Source: Staphylococcus edaphicus
GTDB lineage: Bacteria; Bacillota; Bacilli; Staphylococcales; Staphylococcaceae
DNA: 64,000 nt
Direction of reading: 5' to 3'
Assembly (NCBI RefSeq): GCF_002614725.1
Contig: NZ_MRZN01000007.1
Location: 1 to 64,000, forward strand
In this document: positions 26,445 to 36,754 of the stretch, piece after piece
How positions within the stretch are numbered: position 1 is the stretch's first letter
How the letters are laid out: every line of letters starts with the position of its first letter
Translations under genes and position numbers: made by a program
Notes under the pieces: model-generated
Told to the model about the DNA's origin: nothing
What the model saw: the letters and a program-made list of their open reading frames with translations, nothing else
The model's database searches: none

Positions 26445-27047
26445 ATGAATAGAATTTCTAAGGCACTCATTTGGTTTGTCGTAAGTTTCATCGTTTTCCA
26501 CATTATTCTTTACATCATGTGGGGCGAGAAACAAGAATATTGGTATCTTTATACGGGCATTATGCTCATTGCTGGGATTAGTTATATCTTTTATCAAAGA
26601 GATATAGAATCTAAACGCTTACTCACATCATTAGGTATAGGCATTATCACTGGCATCGTGTTGATTATGATTCAACTCATCATTGCAGCAATTGCTTCCG
26701 ATATAAAATATGCTGAATTAATAAAAGAGCTAACACGAACAGGTGTCTATTATAAATGGCAAATGTTGGTGACATTAGTCTTTGTTATACCATGTCACGA
26801 ACTTTACATGAGAACTGTTTTACAAAAGGAATTAATTAAATTAAATGTTCCAAGTTGGTTAAGTATTATAATTACAGCACTATGTTCTGCTTCATTATTT
26901 TACTATCTAGATAATTTATGGATTGTTTTCTTTGTATTCATTGTACAAATAGTTTTATCAATAAGTTATTTCTATACACGCAGAATAGCGACAACTGTAG
27001 TAGCTCAAATTGTAGCAGTTGTTATATTATTGATATTCAACGTATAA
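26445..27047 (+). CDS. CPBP-like intramembrane protein with a degenerate motif
   Basis: This 200-residue membrane protein has about six helices. The segment CHELYMRTVLQKEL resembles the EExxxR motif of CPBP/Abi intramembrane proteases but has histidine instead of the first glutamate, so protease activity is doubtful. The second and third CPBP motifs are not clear. It follows the DUF2187 gene after 5 bases and ends at a strong terminator. Confidence 0.6.
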   Translation: MNRISKALIWFVVSFIVFHIILYIMWGEKQEYWYLYTGIMLIAGISYIFYQRDIESKRLLTSLGIGIITGIVLIMIQLIIAAIASDIKYAELIKELTRTGVYYKWQMLVTLVFVIPCHELYMRTVLQKELIKLNVPSWLSIIITALCSASLFYYLDNLWIVFFVFIVQIVLSISYFYTRRIATTVVAQIVAVVILLIFNV

Positions 27048-27072
27048 ACCTAATTGTAAAATTTACTAATTT

Positions 27073-27119
27073 AAAAGCTGGGAGATTTTCATATTAAAAT
27101 GAAATCTCCCAGCTTTTTA
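27073..27119. terminator. Bidirectional terminator, CPBP-like gene / 5'-nucleotidase gene
   Basis: AAAGCTGGGAGATTT and AAATCTCCCAGCTTT form a 15-bp stem, with T runs on both sides. Confidence 0.88.
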
Positions 27120-28625
27120 TATTAGTACTTTAAAAGTTTGTTTTTGCTGGATATTATATTGCTCATCTTTCAAATTTCGTGAAATCAATTCTACCATTGT
27201 TATCTTGCCCGTTTCATGAATCACAGCATTTTCTAGATATTGTCTATAATTTCTATAGCAGTAATCTGTCATACTCACACGGTACATATGATCTAAATTA
27301 ATATTATTTAAATGGACACGTTCAAATGGCGGTGCATTCATATCTATCGAATAGTCTACACCTTGCCAAAATGTACACAGTGTTTCATCAACAATCGTTA
27401 AGCTTAACGAACCTCCACTAAATTCAATATGTGCATAACCATATTCTAAAATATCTTTAATTTGTTGTCCTTTTAAAGTTAAATCAATTGGTACATCTGG
27501 GTGTGGATAGGCATTATATAACGCCTCATTTGTAATTTGACCAGTAAGTCCCTTCTCACCACTTGTCGGTAAATGCACACATGATATATCGTAATTAAAT
27601 GCTTGGCGTATGCTATCATGCAATAATTGGGTAAAAGTATGAGGTTTTGTTATAACATCATCCAGTCCTTCGACTTGAGCCTTGATATCTCTATCCGTCA
27701 AATTTTCTTTACTCCAATGTTCAACTGTTTTACGATCATAAAAGGTTAAATCCAATAAGTCTTCGTCTTCTTTATATTCATTTAAATCTATAATTTTTGA
27801 TTCTACATTTTCTAATTCAAATGAATTTGTACGTTTTTTAAAATTGATTTTAACGTGTATTAACTGCTCAGCATTTTGACCAGCTTGCACGTATAATGTT
27901 TTATCATTTTTCCCAATAAATGTTTGATGCTGATGTCCAGTAATAAGCAAATCAATAACACCTAAAGTCTGCATGAGTTTTTCTGCCTCATTGACATTTT
28001 GTTCGCGCTCGTTTGACGACTTATTAAGTTGATTTAATCCACCGTGATAAATCACAATGAGAAACTCTGGCATCTCGGTTTCATGAATAAATCGAATCCA
28101 TCTTTTCGATGATAGCAACGTTTTTTCAATACTAACATCATTCTCCATTTCAAAATGTTCTCGTTCCATTAAACCATCTGAAGTCAGTCCAACAATTGCA
28201 ATTTTGACACCTTCAATTTCTTTAACTGTATATGGCGTTGAAAAGTATGGCTCACGCGTCCTGTTATATTCAATATTAGCAGAAAGCCATGGAAATCTGG
28301 AAAGTGACACTGCCCTTGAAAAGAAGGACAAACCAAATTTGAATTCATTTGGACTTATTCCACTCGCATCGTATTGCATTGCATTCATTAATTTAATCAT
28401 TGGATGTCGTTTATATGGTGCAACGACTGCATAGTAAAATGCTGCCAAAGAACCTGCTAAACTACCACCACTATCTAACAAAATGACATGTTCGTTTTCT
28501 TTTCTTTTTGATTTTACATACGTACCAGCTCTATAGATATTAGAACCATTATCTCCATTTAGAAAATAACTATGCATATCTGAAGTTGTGATAACATCTA
28601 TTGCAATCTTTTCACTTTTATTCAT
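27117..28625 (-). CDS. Metallophosphoesterase of the 5'-nucleotidase family (YunD-like)
   Basis: This 502-residue two-domain enzyme is expected to hydrolyse nucleotides or related phosphate esters. Metal-binding motifs are TSDMHSYF near residue 15, DSGGSLAG, SPNEF, YHGGLNQ and GHQHQT. The C-terminal domain (about 320-502) is the 5'-nucleotidase substrate domain. It has no signal peptide or wall anchor, unlike AdsA, so it is cytoplasmic like YunD. It is monocistronic. Physiological substrate is unknown. Confidence 0.85.
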   Translation of the reverse strand: MNKSEKIAIDVITTSDMHSYFLNGDNGSNIYRAGTYVKSKRKENEHVILLDSGGSLAGSLAAFYYAVVAPYKRHPMIKLMNAMQYDASGISPNEFKFGLSFFSRAVSLSRFPWLSANIEYNRTREPYFSTPYTVKEIEGVKIAIVGLTSDGLMEREHFEMENDVSIEKTLLSSKRWIRFIHETEMPEFLIVIYHGGLNQLNKSSNEREQNVNEAEKLMQTLGVIDLLITGHQHQTFIGKNDKTLYVQAGQNAEQLIHVKINFKKRTNSFELENVESKIIDLNEYKEDEDLLDLTFYDRKTVEHWSKENLTDRDIKAQVEGLDDVITKPHTFTQLLHDSIRQAFNYDISCVHLPTSGEKGLTGQITNEALYNAYPHPDVPIDLTLKGQQIKDILEYGYAHIEFSGGSLSLTIVDETLCTFWQGVDYSIDMNAPPFERVHLNNINLDHMYRVSMTDYCYRNYRQYLENAVIHETGKITMVELISRNLKDEQYNIQQKQTFKVLI

Positions 28626-28736
28626 ATGCCTCTCTCCTCGTTATTGACAGTTTAACATGTTTTCAAATGACTTCGATACCAATAGCATACTTTCAAATTT
28701 TCATCGTATGCTTTATTAAACTTGACGATTAATCAT

Positions 28737-28788
28737 AAAAAAAACACTTAATTAAACCTATTGTTCAATTAAGTGTTTTTCTATATTG
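28737..28788 (-). terminator. Terminator after ktrD
   Basis: On the minus strand AAAACACTTAATT and AATTAAGTGTTTT form a 13-bp stem followed by further T residues. Confidence 0.85.
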
Positions 28789-28803
28789 ATTACTTTAATA
28801 ACC

Positions 28804-30162
28804 TTATCCAATTTGGACGCGTTCTTTAGGATAGTGGAATTTATCAGGCTCTCTACGACCACCAATCATTATAATAAAGCTAATTAAGCCTACACGTCCG
28901 ATAAACATTAAGATCATAAGTGTTACTTTAGACAGATCGTTAAAATCATCAGTTACACCTAAGGATAAACCACATGTACCGAATGCAGACATCACTTCAA
29001 AAAAGCCTTGTAAAAATGAAATTTTACCATTTTCAACTACTAATATAAAAATGGTCGCTGAAAATGTTAGTATAGATGCCATCGTAAACACCGCAAATGA
29101 TCGCTGCACATCCGTTGTATGTATCTCACGATTAAATGCTTTAATAGATAATTTTTCACTATTATTATTAAAGTTTAGTAAGAACAATATTAAAATAGCA
29201 AATGTTGTTGTTCTAATACCACCACCAACTGAACTTGGTGATGAACCAATAAACATCAAAATACTCATTATCACATTTGTACCTTCACCAAAATGACTGA
29301 CATCAATCGTTTGCAACCCAGCACTTCTCGTAGTTGCAGATTGGAATAAAGCATAAAATAGCGATTTGTGCCACGACATATTCTGGAAGGCATGATTATA
29401 TTCAAATAACAAAATAATGAGAACGCCAAATACAAATAACACTAAATAAGTTGCTGTAGTAATTTTAGCAAATAGTGAAAATCTAAAATTAGGTATTCTA
29501 TTTTTTATATATGCTTTTACTTCAATTAAGACAGGAAAACCTATCGAACCTAATATAATCAAAAACATAACAATAGTTTGTACAAAATAATCACTTGCAT
29601 ATGGTATCAATGATTGACCAGTTATATCTAATCCACCATTTGTCGTAGCTGATACTGCAACGAAAAAACCTTGCATGATGGCATATTGTAAATCCGAATT
29701 ATCTCTATAAAAATAAAATGCTAACAGTGCTGCACCAACTACTTCGATAATTAAAATTGTACGTACGATATCCAGTATTAATTTGACTGTTCCACTCATT
29801 GTATCCTTATTATTATCCAACATGATTAATTGTCTTTCACGCATACCGATATGTTTGCCAAGTACAACCCAAAGCATTGTTCCAATCGCCATGACGCCAA
29901 TACCACCAATATTAAGGATAATCATTATTATTATTTGTCCAAAAGTTGTATATGTTTCTACTATATTAATTGGTGATAAGCCGGTTACACTAACACCAGA
30001 TACAGCAACAAATAACGAATCTACGGGGTCTACTGAGACGCCCGGTTTATGAACATAGGGTAAATTCAACAATAAGAACGCAACGATTATCGCAACAATA
30101 TAATACATCACAATACCTTGTTGAGGACTTGATTTTTTTAATAATTGATTGAAAATGGACAA
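28804..30162 (-). CDS. ktrD: Potassium uptake channel subunit KtrD (Ktr/Trk family)
   Basis: This 452-residue membrane protein forms the ion-conducting subunit of a sodium-dependent potassium uptake system. The cytosolic gating partner (KtrC in S. aureus) is not in the window. Four pore loops with the conserved glycine are visible: VSGVSVTGLSP, VSATTNGGLDI, ATTRSAGLQT with GSSPSSVGGG, and AFGTCGLSLG. It has eight main helices in four repeats. It lies 18 bases after the HtrA-like gene on the same strand. The S. aureus gene at this position is ktrD; KtrC is a known c-di-AMP receptor. Confidence 0.88.
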   Translation of the reverse strand: MSIFNQLLKKSSPQQGIVMYYIVAIIVAFLLLNLPYVHKPGVSVDPVDSLFVAVSGVSVTGLSPINIVETYTTFGQIIIMIILNIGGIGVMAIGTMLWVVLGKHIGMRERQLIMLDNNKDTMSGTVKLILDIVRTILIIEVVGAALLAFYFYRDNSDLQYAIMQGFFVAVSATTNGGLDITGQSLIPYASDYFVQTIVMFLIILGSIGFPVLIEVKAYIKNRIPNFRFSLFAKITTATYLVLFVFGVLIILLFEYNHAFQNMSWHKSLFYALFQSATTRSAGLQTIDVSHFGEGTNVIMSILMFIGSSPSSVGGGIRTTTFAILILFLLNFNNNSEKLSIKAFNREIHTTDVQRSFAVFTMASILTFSATIFILVVENGKISFLQGFFEVMSAFGTCGLSLGVTDDFNDLSKVTLMILMFIGRVGLISFIIMIGGRREPDKFHYPKERVQIG

Positions 30163-30180
30163 CGCCTACTCACCTCAACG

Positions 30181-31932
30181 CTACTTCAATTTAATCTTGA
30201 TATCTTGTTCTTTACCATCTCTATATAATTTTGCTGGCAATGTATCTAAATCATCTTTATGACTAAAAATAATTTGTCTATATCTTAGATTATCTTCAAC
30301 TTCTTTACCATCTAATTCTACTATTACATCATTTTTTTGCAACCCAGATTTTTCACCAAGGGAATTTTCTTTCACATCTCCAACCAACACACCTTTATTG
30401 ACTTCTTTAGGTAAACTAAGTGATTGACGTGCCGCTTCATCCATGTCTTTTACATTTGCAATTTTAATTCCCGTGTTAGGATACTTAACCTCACCTTTAG
30501 CTTCAAGCTGTTTCGCAATAGATTCTGCATCGTTAACTGGTATAGCAAATGCAATACCCTCTACGTTATCCATGTCAATTTTTAGAGAGGCAATACCAAT
30601 TAGTTTCCCATCTCTGTCAATAACACCACCACCTGAGTTACCAGGATTCACCGGCGCATCCATTTGAAATGCGCTCATGAGTACATCATATTGATTGTCT
30701 TTGTCTATATCAACTGGCACGTGACGATTCAAGCCAGAAACAATGCCTTCAGAGACACTTCCTTTAAAATCAACACCTAATGGATTTCCTACTACAATAA
30801 TTGGTTCACCAAGGACTAATGTGCTAGAATCTCCCATTTTAATCGGTTTGATATCATTTCCAGATTTTACTTTAGCTTTAACAACTGCAATATCAGAGTA
30901 TTTATCTGTCCCTATTACTTTACCAATCGTCGTATCATTATTGCCGTATGTAATTTTCTGTTCCTTTTTTTCACCAACAACGTGTGCATTTGTAATAATA
31001 AAAATAGAGTCGCCCACTTTTTTATAGACGACACCTGAACCTAATTCATTTTCTTTTCCTGCTTCTTGTGTTTCTTTCTCTGCAGATGAACGATCATTAC
31101 TTGTATCATTCTCGACTGTTACAATCGATTGAATCGCATGATTCGCACTTTTCATTGTATCTGTATATGTTTTCTCTTTATGGTTGTCACTACTCTGGAA
31201 AATACTGTCTTTCGTATTGCCATTATGATCTACATTATTAAAGATGGCATTAATCAATACAATTAATAATATAACTGCTAATACAATTAATACTTTTGCC
31301 CAGTGTTCTACAAAGAAAAACTTAACCCTTTCTACTACGGACTGTTGCTTGTTATCATGATGTTGTTTGGATTTATATTTTGAGCCTATATGATTGTGCA
31401 CTTTTTCTGAATTATCTTCTTCTATATAATTATTTACTCTTGATTGTTGCGCTTCTTCAGAATAAAAATGATCAGTGTTAGTAGATTCGCTTATATCTGA
31501 ATCTACTTTTTTTGAAGTTTCACTCTGATCCACGTTAGTATTATCTTTATTTCTAGTTGAAGCCACCGCTTCTTCATTATTAGCTTCATGTGATGACAAT
31601 ACATTTTCTATATCAGTATTGGATTTATTATGTTGAGCATGCCCTTCAGGCTTTTCAAATCTATGGTCTGAAGTGTTGTTACTTCGTTTTTCAGCCATTG
31701 CACGTTGTTGTTGAATTTCTTCTTGTGTTAGTTTCTCTATGCGTGCTTTTCTTAAATTTTCTTTTACGCGTTCTTCATTATTTTTTGCTAACTTCTCGGC
31801 TTTTTCAGCACGTTGTTTTCGAGCTTGACGTTCCATTTGTACACGTTGTTCCCGTTCTTCATTATGAAAAAATTCACGTCTTTTACGACCATATTTTTCT
31901 CTTGGGATTACATGTTTTTTATTGTTCGACAC
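30181..31932 (-). CDS. htrA: Membrane-anchored HtrA-like serine protease with PDZ domain
   Basis: This 583-residue protein has a long, highly charged cytoplasmic N-terminus (1-210; coiled-coil-like R/E/K-rich 1-75, then disordered) and one transmembrane helix (213-231). An extracellular trypsin-like domain follows with the triad H317 (TNAHVVG), D347 (YSDIAVV) and S433 (GNSGGG), and one PDZ domain (about 485-583). It degrades or refolds damaged exported proteins. The gene starts with GTG at 31932 behind AAGGGGG. The S. aureus counterpart at this locus is longer (about 769 residues), mainly in the N-terminal part. It precedes ktrD by 18 bases, so the two share a transcript. Confidence 0.9.
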   Translation of the reverse strand: MSNNKKHVIPREKYGRKRREFFHNEEREQRVQMERQARKQRAEKAEKLAKNNEERVKENLRKARIEKLTQEEIQQQRAMAEKRSNNTSDHRFEKPEGHAQHNKSNTDIENVLSSHEANNEEAVASTRNKDNTNVDQSETSKKVDSDISESTNTDHFYSEEAQQSRVNNYIEEDNSEKVHNHIGSKYKSKQHHDNKQQSVVERVKFFFVEHWAKVLIVLAVILLIVLINAIFNNVDHNGNTKDSIFQSSDNHKEKTYTDTMKSANHAIQSIVTVENDTSNDRSSAEKETQEAGKENELGSGVVYKKVGDSIFIITNAHVVGEKKEQKITYGNNDTTIGKVIGTDKYSDIAVVKAKVKSGNDIKPIKMGDSSTLVLGEPIIVVGNPLGVDFKGSVSEGIVSGLNRHVPVDIDKDNQYDVLMSAFQMDAPVNPGNSGGGVIDRDGKLIGIASLKIDMDNVEGIAFAIPVNDAESIAKQLEAKGEVKYPNTGIKIANVKDMDEAARQSLSLPKEVNKGVLVGDVKENSLGEKSGLQKNDVIVELDGKEVEDNLRYRQIIFSHKDDLDTLPAKLYRDGKEQDIKIKLK

Positions 31933-32250
31933 AAAAGCGCCCCCTTATACTACATGATTCTATATTATCTATTATGACATATCATTACGGATTTTTCCGC
32001 CTTATTTTAACTCTGTTTATAAATTGTGATTGTCTACTCCAATTTGAATAGCTACATATGTGTGTATAAGTCATCTTTCGAATTATAGTTTTATTCAATT
32101 TATTTTTTCTAAAATTAAACGTCTTTTCATCCATGCCTTAGCTTTGATTATAATCACTTTCACTATGAATTTCTAACTTTATCTGACTAATAATACAAAT
32201 AACTTCTCTTCGCTTATTTTCAACACTTATTTTGTGTGACACTTAACCAT
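31933..32250. other. Upstream region of the HtrA-like gene
   Basis: About 320 AT-rich bases upstream of the GTG start must contain the promoter. A CATAAT hexamer behind TGT (minus strand, near 31970) is a weak extended -10 candidate. No ORF or structured RNA was recognised. Confidence 0.4.
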
Positions 32251-32288
32251 AAAAAAAACTGGAAAACACAATGTATTTTCCAGTTTAA
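32251..32288 (-). terminator. Terminator after the TerC-family gene
   Basis: On the minus strand AAACTGGAAAA and TTTTCCAGTTT pair with a short loop and are followed by eight T residues. Confidence 0.85.
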
Positions 32289-32298
32289 ATTTACTTTC

Positions 32299-33099
32299 CT
32301 ATTTTTTTTCTTCTTTTTTATTTTGACGAACTGATGTCAACCAACCAATTACAACGAGTAGTATCATGACTGTCCAGAAGATAGATTGCCATAAAATGCT
32401 GTGTGGGAAGTGTTCAGGTAAGATTAGGATATCTGGGTGGGCTAACACCATGATAACAAGTTTAATTCCTACCCAACCGACAATAGCAAAAGCTGCTCCT
32501 TCTAAACCTGGATATTTATTTAATAGGTTAACAAACCATGTTGCCGCAAAACGCATAATAATAACACCTAACATGCCACCTAAGAACATAACTGCAAATT
32601 GTCCTAAGTCCATGCCACCAAAATGTATACCTACTGCTGGTAACGTTACCGCTATTGCTAGCGCAGCAAGCATTGAATCTATGGCGAATGCAATATCTGC
32701 AAATTCAACTTTCAATACTGTGCCCCAAAATGCTTTAGGACTTGCATGAATCTCTTCTCCATCCTCATCGAAATGATGATTGTCTGTGCCATCATGCGTT
32801 TCTTCATCTTTTTCTTTAAAGAAGGTTATCAAATTCCTTATTGACATATAAAGTAGGTAAAGTGCACCGAGTGCTTGTATCCACCAAAAATGTGCAATAA
32901 TACTGATTAAGAATAAAGAAATAAAACGAAATACAAATGCACCTAACAATCCATAAAACAGTGCTTTTTTACGTTGTTCTGGCGGTAAATGTTTCACCAT
33001 AACAGCCATTACGACCGCATTGTCTGCGGCAAGTAAACCTTCTAAAAATACAAGTACTAGTAGCACCCATAAATAAGGTAAAATCAAACTTGGATCCAT
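32299..33099 (-). CDS. TerC-family membrane protein (YkoY-like manganese exporter)
   Basis: This 266-residue integral membrane protein has seven or more helices. The acidic residues in LEGLLAADNAVVMA (helix 1) and VEFADIAFAIDSMLAAL (helix 5) are the TerC family metal-site motifs. A cytoplasmic acidic and histidine-rich loop (DGTDNHHFDEDGEE) lies between. YkoY/MeeF-type members export manganese and metallate secreted enzymes. The ATG at 33099 is chosen because AAAGGAG precedes it; an ATG 30 bases upstream has no ribosome site and lies in the leader. A probable manganese riboswitch lies in the 5' region, which supports the assignment. Confidence 0.87.
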   Translation of the reverse strand: MDPSLILPYLWVLLVLVFLEGLLAADNAVVMAVMVKHLPPEQRKKALFYGLLGAFVFRFISLFLISIIAHFWWIQALGALYLLYMSIRNLITFFKEKDEETHDGTDNHHFDEDGEEIHASPKAFWGTVLKVEFADIAFAIDSMLAALAIAVTLPAVGIHFGGMDLGQFAVMFLGGMLGVIIMRFAATWFVNLLNKYPGLEGAAFAIVGWVGIKLVIMVLAHPDILILPEHFPHSILWQSIFWTVMILLVVIGWLTSVRQNKKEEKK

Positions 33100-33136
33100 A
33101 TAGGACAACTCCTTTAGTTTTTTAAGCATAAAAATA

Positions 33137-33143
33137 GAGACCT
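33137..33143 (-). promoter_or_regulatory. Expression-platform strand complementary to the riboswitch core
   Basis: On the minus strand AGGUCUC (33143 to 33137) is the exact complement of GAGACCU in the aptamer (33241 to 33235). A short U-rich stretch UAUUUUUAU follows, and the TerC ribosome site lies further downstream. Pairing would exclude the aptamer fold, so it is a candidate switch element. Confidence 0.5.
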
Positions 33144-33220
33144 AAGCTAAGCTAGTGCATACATAATTTACTATTGCTTTAACCCTGATAATTATGTTAA
33201 AAAACAATGTGCAAACAATA

Positions 33221-33300
33221 TTCACTATTAGCAAAGGTCTCACTCGACAGTTGTGTCCTGCCCATTTTACCGGAAGTTTGCTACTTCGTAATGACGATAA
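33221..33300 (-). ncRNA. Probable yybP-ykoY manganese riboswitch
   Basis: Reading the minus strand, the leader has the segment GAAGUAGC, corresponding to the 5' conserved loop, then GGACACAACUGUC, then the strongly conserved GAGACCUUUGC. The basal stem is formed by UCAUUA with UAAU and UGA. This order is that of the yybP-ykoY (Mn2+-sensing) aptamer, whose 3' core is close to AAGACCUUUGC. The 5' loop departs from the usual GGGGAGUAGC. It lies about 130-200 bases upstream of a TerC/YkoY gene, a classic downstream gene for this class. The identification is from memory of the consensus and was not computed. Confidence 0.7.
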
Positions 33301-33462
33301 AATGACTAAGTTAAAACAATGTATATAGCATATCAGATATCTTAAATTAATAATCCTACTGCGAAACACATACATCATTGTAACTACAGTTAAGTTACTC
33401 CCCTCTGACTACTAAGTCATAGGCTATTCTATTAATATAGTCATTATACACAAAAATAAAAT

Positions 33463-35025
33463 TTATAACAATCCATATAATTTAATTTCTGGAAACTTCT
33501 CTTCAAACCATCTAGTAGCAAATTCATTTTCAAATAAGAATACGTAATTATCATAAATATCCTTCACTAAAATCGAACGTGATGAACTCATTTTATCTTT
33601 AATATCTTCTTCGTTTTCAATCCAACGCGCAATTTTCTGTCCAACTGGTTCCATGATGACATCAACATTATATTCGTTTTTCAAGCGATGTTCGAATACC
33701 TCAAACTGTAGTTGGCCAACTGCACCGATAATAATTTGGTTCGTATGCAATGCTTTGTAATATTGAATCGCACCTTCTTGAACCAGCTGTTCAATACCTT
33801 TATGGAAATGTTTCTGCTTCATAACATTTTTAGCAGATACTTTCATAAATAATTCAGGTGTAAACTGTGGTAATTCTTGGAAGCTGAATTTCTGGTTACC
33901 CCCAACAAGTGTATCACCAATTTGATAATTACCTGTATCATAAAGTCCGATAATATCACCAGCCACAGCATGATTTACAGTTTCTTTATCATCTGCCATA
34001 AATGAAGTTGAACGCGTTATTTTTTGCTTTTTGTGTGTACGTTGTAGAGTAACATCCATACCACGCTCAAACGCACCACTTACGACACGCATAAAAGCAA
34101 TTCTATCTCTATGTTTCGGATCCATATTGGCCTGAATTTTGAAGATGAATCCCGAAAAATCAAGGTCAAATGGACTAACCTCTATGTCTTCATTAGTTTG
34201 GCGTGCATTTGGCATTGGTGCATGGTCAACATAAGCGTTCAAGAAGTTTTGAACACCAAAATTTGCTAACGCTGAACCGAAAAATACCGGTGTCAGATCA
34301 CCACTTAACAGCGCCTCATTATCAAACGTTTCACCTGCTTCTTCAACAAGCATTAATTCTTCAATCGCTTGTGCAAACGCACTGTCGTGTTTCATCGCGT
34401 GATCTTCTTCTAATTCATATTCTTCATTTAAATGTAGCACATTTTCTTCATCTCTAAATGGCTCAATTGTATGTGATTCACGATCAATTATTCCAAAGAA
34501 ATTTTGGCCCATACCTACCGGCCAATTCATAGGATATGTTTCTATCTCTAACGTGGATTCTATTTCATCTAAGAGTTCAAAAGGTTCTTTACCTACTCTA
34601 TCTAGTTTATTAATAAATGTGAAAATAGGTATACCTCTCATTTTACATACTTTAAACAATTTCAATGTTTGTGGTTCAATACCTTTTGCACAGTCAATCA
34701 CCATTACTGCACTATCAACTGCCATCAATGTTCTATACGTATCTTCTGAAAAGTCTTCATGGCCTGGTGTGTCCAAGATATTGATTTTATAATGATCATA
34801 ATCAAATTGCATCACTGAACTCGTAACAGAAATACCACGTTCTTGTTCGACTTTCATCCAGTCACTTGTAGCAAATTTGCCACTCTTTTTTCCTTTAACC
34901 GTACCCGCTTCTCTTATCGCACCACCAAATAGTAATAACTTTTCTGTTAATGTAGTCTTACCAGCATCTGGGTGAGATATAATCGCAAAGGTTTTTCTTG
35001 ATTCCACTTCTTCCTTTATACTCAT
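33463..35025 (-). CDS. prfC: Peptide chain release factor 3 (RF3)
   Basis: This 520-residue translational GTPase removes RF1/RF2 from the ribosome after termination. G-domain motifs are [18 protein letters not shown] (G1), GISVTSSV (G2), [12 protein letters not shown] (G3) and FINKLDR (G4). The RF3-specific C-terminal domain follows. AAAGGAG precedes the ATG. It is downstream of murE and the YueH-like gene on the same strand, with a 12-base gap to the latter. Confidence 0.95.
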   Translation of the reverse strand: MSIKEEVESRKTFAIISHPDAGKTTLTEKLLLFGGAIREAGTVKGKKSGKFATSDWMKVEQERGISVTSSVMQFDYDHYKINILDTPGHEDFSEDTYRTLMAVDSAVMVIDCAKGIEPQTLKLFKVCKMRGIPIFTFINKLDRVGKEPFELLDEIESTLEIETYPMNWPVGMGQNFFGIIDRESHTIEPFRDEENVLHLNEEYELEEDHAMKHDSAFAQAIEELMLVEEAGETFDNEALLSGDLTPVFFGSALANFGVQNFLNAYVDHAPMPNARQTNEDIEVSPFDLDFSGFIFKIQANMDPKHRDRIAFMRVVSGAFERGMDVTLQRTHKKQKITRSTSFMADDKETVNHAVAGDIIGLYDTGNYQIGDTLVGGNQKFSFQELPQFTPELFMKVSAKNVMKQKHFHKGIEQLVQEGAIQYYKALHTNQIIIGAVGQLQFEVFEHRLKNEYNVDVIMEPVGQKIARWIENEEDIKDKMSSSRSILVKDIYDNYVFLFENEFATRWFEEKFPEIKLYGLL

Positions 35026-35037
35026 TTATACTCTCCT

Positions 35038-35277
35038 TTAACTTTCAAATATCCATTTAACGATGTCATCAGCAATCTGTGATGCTGTTGACTCATCAAG
35101 TAACGTAAACAAGTGTATCACAAGTTCCTCATTTGTATCATCTTCATTTAAAGATGATGGTATTTCTAATGACCAATTTATATCAGGGATTGCAATGAGT
35201 TTACAATGATTTACGCTATTCTCATAAATATACACATGGCCAGTTATTTCATTAAAACGTATATTTTTAATCTTCAT
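35038..35277 (-). CDS. YueH-like small protein
   Basis: This 79-residue soluble protein starts [20 protein letters not shown] and ends in an acidic helix ([15 protein letters not shown]). It resembles the YueH-like family seen next to murE or prfC in staphylococci. The ATG at 35277 overlaps the end of murE by 11 bases; upstream in-frame codons would overlap murE further without a better ribosome site. Function unknown. It is in the murE-yueH-prfC transcript. Confidence 0.72.
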   Translation of the reverse strand: MKIKNIRFNEITGHVYIYENSVNHCKLIAIPDINWSLEIPSSLNEDDTNEELVIHLFTLLDESTASQIADDIVKWIFES

Positions 35278-36754
35278 TTGGCCCACCACCGAATTTTTTA
35301 TATGCTGCCTCAAGACCAATAAAATCATCTCTATGCGGCACCTTGATGTGACCAGGCATGATTTGATAAGGTTCGCGACCTTTTGAAGCTAATACAACTG
35401 TATCTCCTGGTTCTGCAATGTCTATAGCATGGCGAATCCCTTCAGCTCTATCATCGAATTCAATATAATTACCATGCGTGGCTCCTTTTGCTAATTCTTG
35501 CGTTAATTTCTTAGGATCATCATTTGCAGGATTATCAGGTGTAAAAATAACATAATCTGCACGACACGCGACCCGTCCCATATCTGGCGTCTTAGTCAAA
35601 TCTCTCTCTCCTGCCATACCACATAAGAAAATCAATTTCTGCTTAGCAAATGGTTTAACTGCATCTATGAGCTTGTCCATACCATCAGCAGTATGCGCAT
35701 AATCTATTATCAAATCGATAGGCAATGTAGGATCTAGTAATTCTAATCTACCTTCTACCGGCTCTAAATATTCTACAGCGTTGACGATATCATTTAAAGC
35801 TACACCTTTACTCCATACTGCAATCATAGCCGCCATAATATTAGAAACATTAAACAAGCCAACATAGGGTGACTTCACCTGAAAGTCACCCACAGGTGTA
35901 TTAAAAGTAAAATGAACGCCTTGTAATGATTCATTAATATGGCTAGCTGTAAATTGTGCATCATTATTTACGCCATAGGTAAACACTTCAAATGGTGTCA
36001 CAGATGCAAGATAGTCTGAAAAAGCATCATCATTATTAAGAACGACAAACTTTTCTTGTGATAGATCTTCACCTAATTGGCTAAATAATAATGATTTAGC
36101 ATGTCCATATGCTTCCATGGTGCCATGAAAATCTAAATGGTCTTGTGTTAAGTTTGAAAAGATTGCAACGTCAAAATCAACGCCACTCAATCTTCCTAAT
36201 GACAATCCATGGCTGGAAACTTCTAAAGTCATTGCCTCAGCCTTTTTTTCAACGGCTTCATTTATTTTTTTAGTAAGTGAGACTGTTTCTGGAGTTGTGT
36301 TTGCGCCTTTTGATTTATCTTCATTTATTTGAAAGCCATTTGTACCTAAATAAGCGCTTCCTTTACCTAATTTTCTATAGATATGATGTATCATCGTCGC
36401 AATTGACGTTTTCCCATTTGTTCCAGTCACACCGTATGTTACAAGTTGTTTACTTGGATAGTTAAACAGTGCATTGGCTAATAAACTAGCCACGCGTAAC
36501 GTGTCTGGTACGATAATTTGAGTTACTTCTCCAGATACTTCTTGTTCTCGATTAACTATTATTACTTCGCATCCTTGATTGACCACATCTTGGCAAAATT
36601 TATGACTATCCACCGTATAACCTTTTGACGCAACAAACACACTTCCTTGTTGTGCCGTACGAGAATCGGTAGTTATATCAATGATATCTTTATCCAGTGT
36701 TCCAATCACTTGTTTTACTCTTATTTTTTCAAACACCACATTTGCGTCCAACAT
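35267..36754 (-). CDS. murE: UDP-MurNAc-L-Ala-D-Glu:L-lysine ligase MurE
   Basis: This 495-residue cytoplasmic Mur ligase adds L-lysine to the peptidoglycan precursor using ATP. The P-loop is TGTNGKTS (110-117). NTTPET and TQDHLDFHG are family segments. The substrate motif D407-N-P-A410 is the lysine-type signature; diaminopimelate enzymes have DNPR. Length is normal. It starts the transcript that continues with the YueH-like gene and prfC. Confidence 0.96.
   Translation of the reverse strand: MLDANVVFEKIRVKQVIGTLDKDIIDITTDSRTAQQGSVFVASKGYTVDSHKFCQDVVNQGCEVIIVNREQEVSGEVTQIIVPDTLRVASLLANALFNYPSKQLVTYGVTGTNGKTSIATMIHHIYRKLGKGSAYLGTNGFQINEDKSKGANTTPETVSLTKKINEAVEKKAEAMTLEVSSHGLSLGRLSGVDFDVAIFSNLTQDHLDFHGTMEAYGHAKSLLFSQLGEDLSQEKFVVLNNDDAFSDYLASVTPFEVFTYGVNNDAQFTASHINESLQGVHFTFNTPVGDFQVKSPYVGLFNVSNIMAAMIAVWSKGVALNDIVNAVEYLEPVEGRLELLDPTLPIDLIIDYAHTADGMDKLIDAVKPFAKQKLIFLCGMAGERDLTKTPDMGRVACRADYVIFTPDNPANDDPKKLTQELAKGATHGNYIEFDDRAEGIRHAIDIAEPGDTVVLASKGREPYQIMPGHIKVPHRDDFIGLEAAYKKFGGGPNED

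Noticed and set aside
33142-33378. A 78-codon minus-strand frame upstream of the TerC gene
   Set aside because: It overlaps the riboswitch-like leader, has no ribosome site and no recognisable protein features.
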